Below, in pieces: positions 22,230-34,400 of a stretch of 64,000 nt of DNA. Location: positions 4,920,058-4,984,057 of the forward strand of contig NC_026661.2 in NCBI RefSeq assembly GCF_000004075.3, given 5' to 3'. The DNA comes from Cucumis sativus (Eukaryota > Streptophyta > Magnoliopsida > Cucurbitales > Cucurbitaceae). Numbering within the stretch: position 1 is the first letter of the stretch; every line of letters begins with the position of its first letter. Made by a program: the position numbers and the translations under genes. The notes beneath the pieces were generated by a model that saw nothing but the letters and a program-made list of their open reading frames with translations, did no database searches and had not been told where the DNA came from.

Positions 22230-23973
22230 GCCGACAACGGAAGTTTCTCCGTAAGTTTTGCTCTCTTCGCTTCCCACTTCGCCACAATACTTTCATACTT
22301 CCCTTTTTAATTCATCTTTTTTAATATATAAAATTACATCTAATGATGATCTAAAATTGATTAACCATTTGTTTATTGTTTTTGAAAAAAAAAAATTATG
22401 ATAAGTAAAAAATAACAAAATTCACATTTTAAGAACTAAAAAAGATTATCTTGTCTTTAAATTTGGGACGATTTAACCCTAATCTAAAGGACCAAAATAG
22501 ACATATTTTTCTTTCTCTAATTTTAAACTATTATTTTTAAAGTTTTTCCTTTTAGTTATGAATAAAATATCAATTACTATTTTAAATTTAAATAGTCTAA
22601 CATATTCTCATTGAAGTAAAAAATATATATTAGGAATATTATTTATTTAAGAAAAATAGACCATTAAATTGGATAGTCTTCCCAAGTGAATTATAAAATT
22701 AAGCTTATAATTAATTGGTGATACTAATGTGAACAATGAGAGCAATAATACTATTTACTACCCAATTTTAAATTTTCAAAGCATTACGATAGCCACCAAT
22801 GGATATGTTATATATATAGATATTAGCTCTTTTAAATTATGCTAACCAATTTTTATAATATAAGTTCTGACATTTTGTGATCTAAGTTTAAATACTTTTT
22901 AAAGTCAACTTGAATTTATGTTTCAATATAATGGTAAAAAAATTAACATTAATTAATTGATTGAGGAATAATTATAAATATATTAACTTTTAAGTAATTT
23001 GTATCTATTTGAATATGGTTGTGTAACTTTTAATTTTCTCGTTTATTTGGCATATATTAGAAAAACATATTTTCCGCTCATCCCTCTCTTTATATGTTTT
23101 CATTCTTTATTTATTTTTCGAGCACATCCAGACAACGGTGTTGGTAATCCTATCCATTATGGTGCAATTCCAATCGAGTTGGGTGTTTTATTCTAGAGAT
23201 GATGAAAAAATTACGATATGTTTACATTTCAAACAGTGTTACAAAACTTCTTAAAGAGGGTGTGATCAGCCTTGTATTAACGAGTTTTCTGTCTTGCATC
23301 TTTTTCTTGATTGCATACATTAGGCATCCAAATCCTAGGCAGTGAGAACTCAGCGACAAAATCTAGACGTCCAAGTCTCAAATGTCCATAACTAGGTGAC
23401 CTAAACTCCAACTGAATTTATTCTCTAGGCGTGTACTCGAGGCATCTTCAGTGTCTAGGTTTTAGGTTTAGTTTCCACTTAATTCTTAGAATTGATAACG
23501 TAACTTATTTAGTTCATGAGTTTTGTGAGTTTGATTTCAATTTAGTTCCGATTGCTCCAAACTATTATAGTTTTATCGTAAATATTTAAATTTTTATTTC
23601 AATTTAGTCATTAGTTTCAACATTTACACACATCCATTCTCAAAATTTCACCAAATACTTATTCTTTGTCTTTAAACTAATTTATACACGTTAACATCGA
23701 TCACTAACTAAAACAAAACTTAAAACAGTCATAATATTTTTAGAAAGGTAAAAATTAGACCCAAAACCAAATTAAAAGAAAAGAAAAAAAAAACAATATA
23801 GAAAGTTGAAAATTAGTAATTTAAAAGTGGACTAATAATGTGATAGCATTGCTCATGAATGAGGTGGAAGTTGGGTCACCAAATTGAAGCGTGAGGAACA
23901 CTCCACATTCCTCCAAACACCTCCATATGCACCAAAACTTCTCCCCTTCACTAGTACACTCTAGTTCTTCCCA

Positions 23974-24003
23974 TTTTCCTTTTTCCTTTTTCCTTTTTCC
24001 TTT
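23974..24003 (+). repeat. Heptamer CTTTTTC repeat
   Basis: The sequence TTTTTCC is repeated about four times. It lies about 300 bp upstream of the zinc finger start codon in a pyrimidine-rich stretch. Confidence 0.8.
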
Positions 24004-24229
24004 CTTGCTTTCTATAATTAATTAATTCTCTTCTATCTATCTATCCATATTATAATAAAGCATTTGGTTTTGACTTGGAAAGAGTCCTATAAAACTAAAA
24101 ACCTCCTTTTAGTCGTTTTAGCCACACACCACCAATAGACTCCCTTAGTTGACCGACTTCACTTCCTCCCTCTCACCCACCAAACAAACACAACACCAAA
24201 CTCACTATTAAACTCCTTTCCCATCTTTT

Positions 24230-24237
24230 TATATAAA
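24230..24237 (+). promoter_or_regulatory. TATA box of the C2H2 zinc finger gene
   Basis: TATATAAA lies 75 bp before the ATG at 24312. A start site about 30 bp downstream would give a short leader rich in C and A, typical of highly expressed plant genes. Confidence 0.7.
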
Positions 24238-24311
24238 ACCCATTTCCCTTCTCCTTTCTCTCTTAACAATCACTCCTTCCTCACCTAAAACCAAAACAAA
24301 CACACACTATC

Positions 24312-25073
24312 ATGGCCTTACAAGCTCTCAATTCCCCTTCTTCCACCTTCCCTCTCGCTGATCCTTCCCTTGATCATCATCATCATGACTCTTGGATCAA
24401 ACCATCCAAGCCGCGTTCAAAACGCCCCCGCTTCGACTCCGACGACGAATACCTCGCCTTTTGCCTCCTCATGCTCGCCCGTGGCAGAATCTCCCATTCT
24501 GATCATCATCATCATCATGCTACCACTAACGACTCATATTCCCCCTCCAACTCCTCTCCTCCGCCTCCCCCTCTTTTGAAACTGACTTATAACTGTAATG
24601 TTTGTAACAAGTCTTTCTCTTCCTACCAAGCACTTGGTGGTCATAAAGCTAGTCATCGCAAATCCGACGCCGGAGATAACAACGTCTCACCTGTGGTTTC
24701 TTCCACTCTTTCTAATTCCACTCTTGGCGGCGGTGTTAAGACCCACCAATGTTCCATTTGTTTTAAATGTTTCCCTACAGGTCAAGCTCTTGGTGGCCAT
24801 AAGCGCCGACACTACGACGGCGGCAGTGGTAATAATAACACCAATAGCACCGCTGCTACTGCTGGTTCCGACGGTAACGGTTCTACTCTCACGCAGACCC
24901 ATCATCGGAACTTCGACCTGAACATCCCTGCCTTGCCAGAGTTGTGGCCGGGATTTACTGCCGGCAACCGACGCAAAAAAAGTCAAAGTCAAAGTCAGGA
25001 GTACTCTACTGATCAGGAAGTGGAAAGCCCTCATCCGTTGAAGAAACCGAAGCTTTTACTTCCGATGGAATGA
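24312..25073 (+). CDS. C2H2 zinc finger transcriptional repressor (ZAT10/AZF type)
   Basis: A single intronless frame of 253 residues. Parts in order: a basic nuclear-localisation stretch at 33-41 (KPRSKRPRF), an L-box at about 46-58 ([13 protein letters not shown]), finger 1 (C95, C98, H111, H115), finger 2 (C147, C150, H163, H167), and the EAR repression motif FDLNIP at 201-206. Both fingers carry the plant-specific QALGGH helix. This is the C1-2i subclass containing Arabidopsis ZAT10/STZ, AZF1-3 and soybean SCOF-1, which repress target genes and respond to drought, salt, cold or ABA. Flanking gene order suggests it corresponds to AZF2, but family members are too similar to assign by eye. 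His runs (22-25, 65-69) and an Asn/Thr/Ser-rich spacer are low-complexity insertions. Base composition is far less AT-rich than its surroundings, as expected of a real exon. Confidence 0.95.
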   Translation: MALQALNSPSSTFPLADPSLDHHHHDSWIKPSKPRSKRPRFDSDDEYLAFCLLMLARGRISHSDHHHHHATTNDSYSPSNSSPPPPPLLKLTYNCNVCNKSFSSYQALGGHKASHRKSDAGDNNVSPVVSSTLSNSTLGGGVKTHQCSICFKCFPTGQALGGHKRRHYDGGSGNNNTNSTAATAGSDGNGSTLTQTHHRNFDLNIPALPELWPGFTAGNRRKKSQSQSQEYSTDQEVESPHPLKKPKLLLPME

Positions 25074-28000
25074 TTCCGATTCCGACGACCCCAATTTCCC
25101 TTTCTCTTTTTTTTTTTTTTGGTTTAATTTATATTTATTGGAGATTTAATTTGATACTGTAGCTGTGTACAGAGATCAGAATGCAGTATTTTCCTTTTCG
25201 TTGTATAATTCTTAAGTATTAAATTACGAAAGAGATAAGATTATTTGATTTATTTTCAAATTGATTAAACCCAATTATCTTCTTCCTCTAACAGCACAAA
25301 ATTGTGGGTGTGAATTAAAAAAAAAAATTCATTTCTTACAAATCAATTGAAAACTATGCATTTGGTGGTTGATGGAGTAGAGGTGTTAAAAGTTGACCTT
25401 TCTCTAACTATTTTTCAAAGTAAAGGGCTGCATTTTTACAAGCAAGAGTAAGGACTGTATTAGTATAAAGTAAAAGAATAATTTGGTGTTCTTACCAAAA
25501 TTCAAAGAATAAAAGCTTTTTTAATTACTTTTATATCTTTGGACTGAATCAAATAAACTTGCTTTTTTATGGGGAACCAAACAGATTGGCATCTCTAGTT
25601 AATTAAGATAAAGATATAATTAGTTCATAAATGTTTTATATGAAAATTTTTCATTTAATGTATATTTTTTTGTACACTTTTTTACTTAGGATAGAACTAA
25701 TATAATTAATTAAAACAATATATGCTAATTAAGGTTCTAAACTTTTGATTTTGTATTTAATATTTTTTTTATTTAACATTTATCCACATACCTCATTAAT
25801 CATTCAACATTTTTAGAAATTTATAAACTTTTTAAAACACAATATAAAATGGAAGGAAACACAAATAATAAAGACTGCATATATAATATATATATATATA
25901 AAGAGAGAGAGGAATGTTTAATTATGAGATCTAGAAAAAAAGAGGGTATAGTTACTTAGAATGGGGTATGATTCCTTAACAACTCATAGACAGCAAAAAA
26001 GCAGCATGCACATACCTTAGGTTTTATTTCATTCTATTTATTTAAAGATACTTATAAATTTGAAATCTTCGTGATCTCTAGAAGGAAATTTTTCCATTTC
26101 TTCCTTGTGTAAACTTCTTTTGTATAGCATTATACGTTTGTAATTGACATATACTCAAAACTTCAAAGTTTAGATCCGGATACTATAAAAAAAACGTCGA
26201 ATAAAGCATGAAAAATAAATAATATTTACCTCCTACCAAAACTAAGAAAATGACGATTAAAGTTTACATTTTATTGATTGGACGGATTGATAGTAGGAGT
26301 TCGAAAAGTAAACTTAATTCTAAAGGTCAAAATCTGAATAGAGAAAAAGACCTATAGTGTATTGGTGCTTGTCGTATGTACTTCGATATTTAAGTTAGGA
26401 GGTGAAAGAGTGTGGAAGTTTGAGAGTTTGAGAGTATGGTTCACGCTATCGTATATGAAGCTATAATGATATATATTATTGACGTATTTACCTAACTAAG
26501 TTGTTCTGTTAGAGTTCGAGACTTATCTAATGATAATTATATAACACATCAAGGTGTAAATGTTATTAATTTCATGTTAAACTAATTAAAGTCGGCGTCA
26601 ACCATTTTCTAAAGCTAAATTCCGAGTCTAAAATGATCTCCTACGTTGAGCCATTGAAGTATGAATGATAGACATGTCTCTCACGATGGTTGAACGACAC
26701 ACTGACTTGAACCAAGACCTAAACAAGCCTTTTTTCTTAGGGTTATATATTGCCATTTTCTATCCACATGTCATGTATTTTTTTTTCTTAACTTTGTTGT
26801 GATGTTGATTAGTACCCCTTAGTCTGAAATAATCACCATAACACATGAAGTATATATGTAATATAATATTTGATGTGATCAGCATAGCACATAAAATATA
26901 TACTACTCTTTTAAAGTTGGGAGTTTCAATTTTTTTCTCTCAAATTATGTTAATATATTTATGAAATAATTACTTAAAAATTAACAAAACTTATATACTA
27001 CCAATCTCAAAATTATGTTAATTTGGGAGTACATTTCAAAAAACTTAATCTTGTTATCATTTTCTTATAAAAATATAACAATCTTGTTAATTTATTATAA
27101 TTAATTACAAAATCTTTATAGAAGTACAGAAGTCATTACTATTCATGATTATTGTTTAATAATTTATTATATTAAAATTAGAACATGATTGAGTGAAATT
27201 TGTTGATATATATTTGAGATATTGTAAGATCTTGAACTGAAATAACATTGTTTACATTTGAACATTAACACAGCATCATTTTTTATATTTCTGCCAAGCA
27301 TTAAATTTCAAATTAAATAAATTAAAGAAGTCATCTTTTGAGGTTTAGGGTTTTTAGAGGTAATTGATGGTCTGTGATACATGTGGTTCATGTTCATCTA
27401 TTCACATGTTTGTGACAACCAAATAATATGAATACAGAAAAGAGATTATATCTTATAGATCATACCGATTAATGTTAAGCTAAATTAATTAGAAATTATA
27501 ATTGCCAATATTCTTAGCAGAAAATTAAAAAAAGAAAATACTCTTAAAATTAAAGTAGGGGAGGTTATATAATTAGTAAAAATTGAATACATAACTGTAG
27601 AGAATATTGTACCAATATTATAAGATTATTTAGAACACATTTAAAATCTTGGGGTCTTTTAATATAAATTAATTTGATAAATATTCGAATATCTTCTCAT
27701 TAATTATTTAAATTATCTCATCCTTTGCGTGTAGATGAAGGAAATGCAATTTTTCTAAGTGATATGATAATGTGATATTAATAAACGTGTAATCAACTGT
27801 TAATTTGGTGGAATTTCCACGTTTTTCAATATTAATTTGGAGCTTAATTTAATCTTTTTTACATAATGATCTTATTGGAATACATTATTATTTCTCTTTT
27901 TGTTTAAGGAAAAAGTGTTAAATACATATATATACACATTTTTTAGATATAAATAGAGAATAGTATATAGTTATGTTATATATGCATAAATCATATCTTA

Positions 28001-29436
28001 TATATATATATATGGTGTATATTATTACGACTAAAAGTAGGTTAATAGTTAAAAATAGTTAACCTAAATGATGAACTTACCCTAATGTGACACTGTGAAC
28101 ACAATTAAATTTAGGTTGAGTTGTTGTGTTTAGGTTATTATTGGTGGTAATTTATTCAAACTTTTAATTAAATTGTCGAAATATTTTGAAAAATGAAAAA
28201 GTGTTATGATATATATTAAAACATAGAACATAGAAAAGAGACGTGTGATATATCGAAATAGGGGCGGATTTATTAAGGAACTAAGGACACTGCCCCACAC
28301 ATTATCTATTTTTGTATTTTAATATTAATTTTGAAATATTATATTAAATTTAGCTTCATTTTGACCTAACTTTTAACGTTGACATTTTACATAATAATTT
28401 ATGAAGCAAAATTATTATAATTATGTGTCACACCACTTCAAATCTAAATAAATATAAATAGACAAATAGATAATAATTAATTTTATTTCGTACAATCTAA
28501 ATTAATTGTACGTGAGTTTTAATCTTCAACTTTGAAAAAAGAAATCCATAATTAATTGTCAATTAGGTTGAACTATGTTCACTTTGACAAACAAAGTCTT
28601 AAACAATAAAAACACTAACAAATGATGGTTTAACTAACCCTAATTTAATAAATCCATAAATCTCATACGTACTGTAATTATAAGATAACGAAAGCAAATG
28701 AAGCATTGACTAGTAGAACTATACATTATTTTCCACTTTTAACACAGAAGTGATTGACTATAACCTTAAAAATACTTTTAAATAGTAGACTTTTCAATCG
28801 TTTGATTCATCAAAAATATAGTCTACAGAAATTATACAATTGGGGTTCCTCGAAACTAAAAAATCTCTTTAAAAATGTTAGTTTTTGTTAGGGTACACTT
28901 TGGTTGACTAATAAGAGAGACATTCCAATTTGGTAGGCTAACTATATACAATGACCAACAAGACTTAGCAAAAATTAGAATTTTGGAAGAAGCTTCATTT
29001 GTGTATTTTGATTGGCAAATTTAATTGATTAATTCAAGTGGTAGAAGGACCAATTTAATACCATTCTTTCACCCTTCACTTTTGGACATTGACATTACCA
29101 TTTCTATCAATTAATTTTCAAGACCCCTTTTTTATTTATATGACTTTTCTAACCCTATTTTATATGTATTGATGATGACATAACCAAATGACTATTTCTT
29201 AACCAATTGATGACATAACCAATCTCTTTTCTCTAACACATCATCACATAGTTAATTTTTTTCCTTTGTTTTTTAAAAAATAATTTTCATTTAGAACATG
29301 TAACAAAAATTGTATTAAATTAATTAATTAATGGTTATTTTAGTTTTAAACTCAGTGAATAACATTAATTTATTATATATAAAGAAAAAAGAAACAAAAC
29401 AAGAAAAGTTCATAACTTAATAGAGAAAGAAGAGAT

Positions 29437-29499
29437 AGGCCCGAAACCTCTCATGGATGAAGTCCGGCCCATTTGATATTGGGCCATATGCAAGGCCCA
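29437..29499. promoter_or_regulatory. Orphan site II (GGCCCA/TGGGCC) cluster
   Basis: GGCCCA occurs at 29466-29471 and 29494-29499, TGGGCC at 29480-29485 and the related AGGCCCG at about 29437. This local GC-rich patch resembles a housekeeping promoter core, but no coding region starts nearby on either strand. Confidence 0.35.
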
Positions 29500-30235
29500 T
29501 GAAAGTTGTTAGTACCAACAAGTCTAACAAAACACATTAATAAGTGTACGATAGCATTTTCCAATATGGAAGATTATGTAAATTTGTCACATTAAATATG
29601 TTAAATAAAACCTAAAATTGTACGTTTATTTTAGGTTTTAACTTTTATTTAAAAATTTCAAGTTCGATCTAAAACGTTAAAAAAGTGTTAATTGACAATC
29701 TTTTATCTTAGAAATGAGAGGTTCGATCACGGTCCATATACTAAAATATAGTGTAATATATATACTTTTCTTTTCGTTCACAATAGGTAGAGTTGCAAAT
29801 GATTTGATTTTTTTCTTTTTGTTCTTTTTTTCTTGCCTATATAACTATTTTTATTTCTTATCATTCGAACAATTTCTAAATATTCAATTTTATAAACGAT
29901 TAGTAAACAACGTATTTTAAAGTTTTAAAAATTAAATGACGTGTTTGAGTATAATTTTTGTTCTATGAAATATTAGATTAGAGATCAAACTTTTCACCTC
30001 TCTTAAATGATAATAAGTTTTTTATCTATTCATTAGTTCTCATGTCCGAAAAGTCGTCTAATTTATATATATATATATAATATCTATGAAATATGGTAAT
30101 TAAAAAAAGATTCCAAGAGAAAAGGAAAAGTAAAGAAGTTCTTTAAGGAAAGGTAAGCTCTTTATTGAAAATTTCAAAATAAAAAATGAAAAGAACACTA
30201 TATTTTATCAGAACTGTCAAAGATTCATTGAAAGA

Positions 30236-30280
30236 AAAGGGGAAAAAGAAAAAGAAAAAGAAAAAAAGAGAAAAGGAATA
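30236..30280. repeat. GAAAAA-type purine repeat
   Basis: Repeated GAAAAA units on the plus strand, interrupted by GGG and by longer A runs. It lies immediately beyond the stop codon of the exon-like minus-strand frame. Confidence 0.8.
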
Positions 30281-30281
30281 G

Positions 30282-30494
30282 TTACAACCAAGCTTCAATC
30301 TGAATTTCAAATCCTAATCCAAGGGTGTTTGTAGGTAAACAAGGACACGACACGTGCATCGAGTCGACTTTGAATCCCTTGGCATCCAATATTTCTCTGT
30401 CTGGTACATGATCCTTGTTGGCTTTCATGACAGAAAATGTAAGAAATTGTTTAGTACAAATATATGATTTGTATTCATAACTTGTATAAGCTTT
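30282..30494 (-). other. Exon-like open stretch, unassigned
   Basis: On the minus strand a TTTTAG acceptor-like site is followed by 70 open codons and a TAA stop. An internal ATG (30428-30426) leaves 48 residues. The second half (about 30290-30430) is distinctly richer in G and C than its surroundings. It encodes a mixed, protein-like sequence without low complexity, ending in EIQIEAWL. I do not recognise the family. No upstream exon was found in the 950 bp before the QWRF stop codon. It may be a relic exon, part of an unannotated gene or a chance frame. Confidence 0.25.
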
Positions 30495-31440
30495 CTAAAA
30501 TGAAAAATTATGACTTACATATACCATTGTAATTGAAGGTGCACTTTACATTTGATATAATTAATAGACCTTTTTGAAAAGGATAATTTGACATAAATTA
30601 GTCAACAAACCCTCCCCCTATCATCCTACTGTTAGGCCAACAGACTGACCAAACACACTTTTAGGAAAGAACTAAACAAAACTAAATTTAAGCCTTTAAA
30701 AGTAAACATATTATATTGATAAAAGGTACCCAAATTTTATTTTGTACCAATCCTACAAATGTTAAATGAGACATTCTAAAAGTAATGATATAATAGAAGT
30801 GGGTAAATATTAGTCTTGAAATTTCAAATCAATCTTTCTAATATTTACTCCAATCTCTGATTAATAGTAAATGTATTGAGAAGTTGCTGTGGTGGTAATA
30901 AAAACTTCAGAGAAGTGAAGATTGTAAAGATATTGTTAGGATTTTACTGTGGTTAAAGTTTTGGGCAGTAATTTCTGAGGCAACAGTGGAAAGGAAAAAG
31001 GAGACTATTTCACCAATGAGTCACAAGAATTCACAAACTACAAGAATCATCAATGATGAGAACATTACATATATACACATTCAACATTGGCATTTACTTG
31101 TGGGCTAAAGAGATAGAGAATTGCAGCACTTTTACACAAACTAATCAAAGGGATGGAAAGCCATTCCCAACAATCTTCTTTCTTTCTTTCCTTTTTTTTT
31201 TTTCTCTCTTTTTCTTTTTCTTTTTTTTTTTCCAGATACAAAGAGATACATTTAACATAGAGAAGAAATATAAGAGCCACCAAGAAGGTTTCAAAACCCA
31301 GATCCTAAAAATCACCAATCGGTTTCTTGTTACTTCAGTCTCTGCCTCCATCGGGTTGAAAAAACGAAAAGGGGTCCGTGTAATGTTAGTAAAATAACGG
31401 GTGAGGAGTGAGTCATCATATCATCAGGATCATATTAGTT

Positions 31441-34400
31441 CTACATGTATTTGTTAGGTTGTTGTCTCGTTGGAAATCGATTCAGTTGCAATATGTGCGT
31501 TCGCAAGCTACAATCTTTAACCTAATCATAACAATCAAATGGTAAAATAAGATGAAACGCAATATGCAGACAGTTCACTTTACGATTATCAAAACTAGAT
31601 GACTATAACTTACCTGCATGGCTGCTAAAGTGGACAAAAAATCTTCACATTGTTGAAGTAAAATCCGTTCCTTTGCCGTCACCTTAACCAGTTCTGCCAC
31701 CACAGAGTTTGTTTCTTCTACCTGTGAACGAGACAACCATGTCTAAGATATAAGCTATGCCAAAGGAATGCAAGTCAGATTCTATTATCTTTTAACTCTA
31801 AAGGGGACAAAGAATCTATTCTCCTTGTTTATAGTCCCAGATTATAACTTAGATCCCCCTAAAACTACTACCATACGGATGGAACACCTCATAGCAATTG
31901 CTCTTTAGTTCTTTGCCAACACAAGGTTCACGAGAATACTTGGCAGTTTCTTTTTTCCTCAATTTAAGGATTTGAATGGGGAAAATCTGAATGCGCACAA
32001 ACTACAAGAGCTCAAAAATAAAAACTGGTTCCAGGAAGAACAGTAAGTGATGATGAAAGCCAGCATGCCAAAATTCCTCATACACTGGAAAAACCCTAAA
32101 TTGAATCTATAGAAGTACATTGGTTTGTTGCTGTCTAATGCAGAAAAATGATAAAACTCTCAGACAGGTAAAAGTTCTAGGTAAAGCAGCACCTTAGATG
32201 AGAGAGAGCATATTGAAGATGCCATTGCCTGCATAACATCAACAGCTGAACCCACAGCATCTTTCAGGTTCTGAATATCAGCCTGATTAAATAAAAATTA
32301 TTTATTTTCTTCACATGAGAAGCTTGATTGGTAACCGATTTTTTTATGGAAATAGAAATCGGTGCAGGGTACATACTATTGCTTTCCCAACAACTGGGAG
32401 CCGGAGAGTACTGGCCTTCAAAGCCTCAGTTGCTCCAAGCATGGAGCTTGAGTGATCTCTGTCTAAAAGAGCCCATTCTTCCAAATAACTTATCTACAAT
32501 CACATCAATTAAATTAGAAAGGCCTGCGTTAGAATTTGGAGAATAAAATAAACATAAAATCAAACATTCAAAAGGGCACAAAGTTACCACCAAAATAGAA
32601 GAAATCAAGGCCATTGTCTGAGGATTACTTTTTTTATTATTTTTATATGTTATTTTTAGATATAATAAGGATGCTACGGGGATATCAACGTAGTTGAGAT
32701 GTTTGAGTGCATCTACTAACCCATGTGTTAAAGTTTGTGTTGTTGGAACTAGTTGAGGAGCATGTTAGGAGGATTTGTTATGTGATATATAAATAATGAG
32801 TGGGAAAGGATGAAGGAAACAATTGTTAGGAGTGTGCAAGTAACTCAAAGTACTTGGGAATTATTGTAGTACTTCCATCCTTAATTTTTCAATATATTCT
32901 AGATTAACAGTTATTTGGTCTCTATAAGACAACCTTTTTTGGAATGACATTTGGTTGGAATACTTCTTTCCTGAAAATTCCCAAGGTTTTAAGTGGTGCT
33001 GTAAAACCATGAAGCATAAAGGTAGTTACTAAATGCTAGAGAGGAGGAAACAAAATCTTAAAGATTCAATTACCTATAGAAGGTCCTTGCATACACAGGT
33101 CGCAAAACTTTAATAAGCTTTGTTCATGGAGAGACAAATTGTTGACTTTTATCCCATCGTTAATAATCTCGTTGGTGATTGGAAAGGGGAAAAAAGTTAA
33201 TAAGAAAGGAGTGATCATCAAAATTCGTGAGGTTTTTGATAAAGTTGATTGGAGACATATCCTTGTTGGAGGTTGGATAAAACTTGATTTGAAACCATAA
33301 CTTGGTTCCACTTCCACCCTTGACTAAATTGGAGGTGAGTTAAATTGAGGAAGGTTTAGGACTTAGGAGTTTGGTTCAAGTTCTTCAAGTTTACTGTTTT
33401 TAGTTCTCGAGTTCGGTGTAGTTTCCTGCTCTTTACTTTTTATATTAGCTTTGTTTAGGACCTTTTGGCATTTTCGGTTCAGTTTGGATTTCTGCTCTTT
33501 TCTTTGTAATACACAAGATTACTGTTTAATTTTCAACCACGTATTTTTTTAATAAGAAACATCAGAAGACTTTATTCCTCCAAAAGAACCAGAGAACAAC
33601 CTATAATCAGAGAAATCAGCCATGTTGGTGTTCTCAAGGTGCTCGGTGGTGAACAAAGAAGTTGAACCTTGGGAACATAGTCATGGACCATGGTCATCCA
33701 TGATTGAATTACAGGAGTCTTCCCTTTAAGACGACTGGTGGGAGGATATATGTATGATCAGCCCATTCAGAGGTCTCATCATCCTTCAAATTTCTGCCAA
33801 GCTTTAGGTCAAAAAAACTTAATGTTGATTTCCACACCTCCTTCACAGTAGGGCATTGGTAACAACTGAAAAGTTCTTTACCTAGCCTCCCCTAAAGCAA
33901 CCCAACAGAAAAGAGCCATCAAACTACAAGGGACTCCATTCCCATGAAATGTATGCCCTTGTATTCTATCATTTATTATTTTTCTTCAATAAAAGATGGT
34001 CTATTGTAATTAAAAATAAATAAATTAATATACACACACCTCTAAAATTGATGGTCTGTTGGCAGCATGGAAACACATAATGGCTCCAGAATTTGATAGA
34101 ATTGGGAGATCTAGGTGGAGATAAAATTCAGTTGAAAATCATTCACGCTTGGTCAAATGGCTTTGGGCCTTTTGCTTCCTTCAAACCATTGGAAGGCATT
34201 TGGGAGGACCATTTCAACATGAAAGATCTCAATCGCTGATAAATTTAAATTGGTAGGGGGCTGATGTAGCTTGCTTACCTACCAACTTTCTTAGAATTTA
34301 AGCCCTGATCAATTCAGTCAGATGAAACTTGAATGGTAGAGGTGCAACCAGGTAGATTTCTCATGAATTTTGTAAACAATACTTTTCTTCACTATTTTCA

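Larger units (their letters stand above)
20893..24311. other. Divergent intergenic region, ClpR1 to zinc finger gene
   Basis: A 3.4-kb spacer between divergently transcribed genes. It holds the ClpR1 promoter with TGGGCC-type motifs (21038-21127), a less AT-rich stretch with seven ACGT cores (21844-22229), AT-rich DNA without features (22290-23800), a CTTTTTC repeat and the TATA box of the zinc finger gene. Minus-strand open frames at 21569-22285 look like promoter-type sequence rather than coding. Confidence 0.6.
25074..31440. other. AT-rich convergent intergenic region
   Basis: A 6.4-kb region between the 3' ends of the zinc finger and QWRF genes. Apart from a TGGGCC cluster (29437-29499), an exon-like stretch (30282-30494), purine-rich repeats (30236-30280) and a pyrimidine-rich tract (31180-31233), I see only AT-rich DNA with short meaningless frames. 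Confidence 0.6.

Noticed and set aside
21569-22285. Minus-strand frames of 150 and 86 residues
   Set aside because: No domain, no plausible codon pattern, and the DNA is full of promoter-type ACGT motifs. Treated as regulatory sequence.
24687-25034. 115-residue minus-strand frame over the zinc finger gene
   Set aside because: Antisense shadow of the ZAT/AZF coding sequence, whose fingers and EAR motif are unmistakable.
28258-28310. GGGGCGGA...CTGCCCCAC as possible transposon ends
   Set aside because: The inverted match is only a few bases over a short distance, with no target duplication or partner copy.
30300-30425. Inverted words CCAAGGG/CCCTTGG and AACAAGGA/TCCTTGTT as a hairpin
   Set aside because: The two pairs interleave rather than nest, so they do not form a simple precursor hairpin.
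31065-31351. Lys-rich minus-strand frames near the QWRF 3' end
   Set aside because: They are driven by a pyrimidine-rich tract on the plus strand and have no domain.
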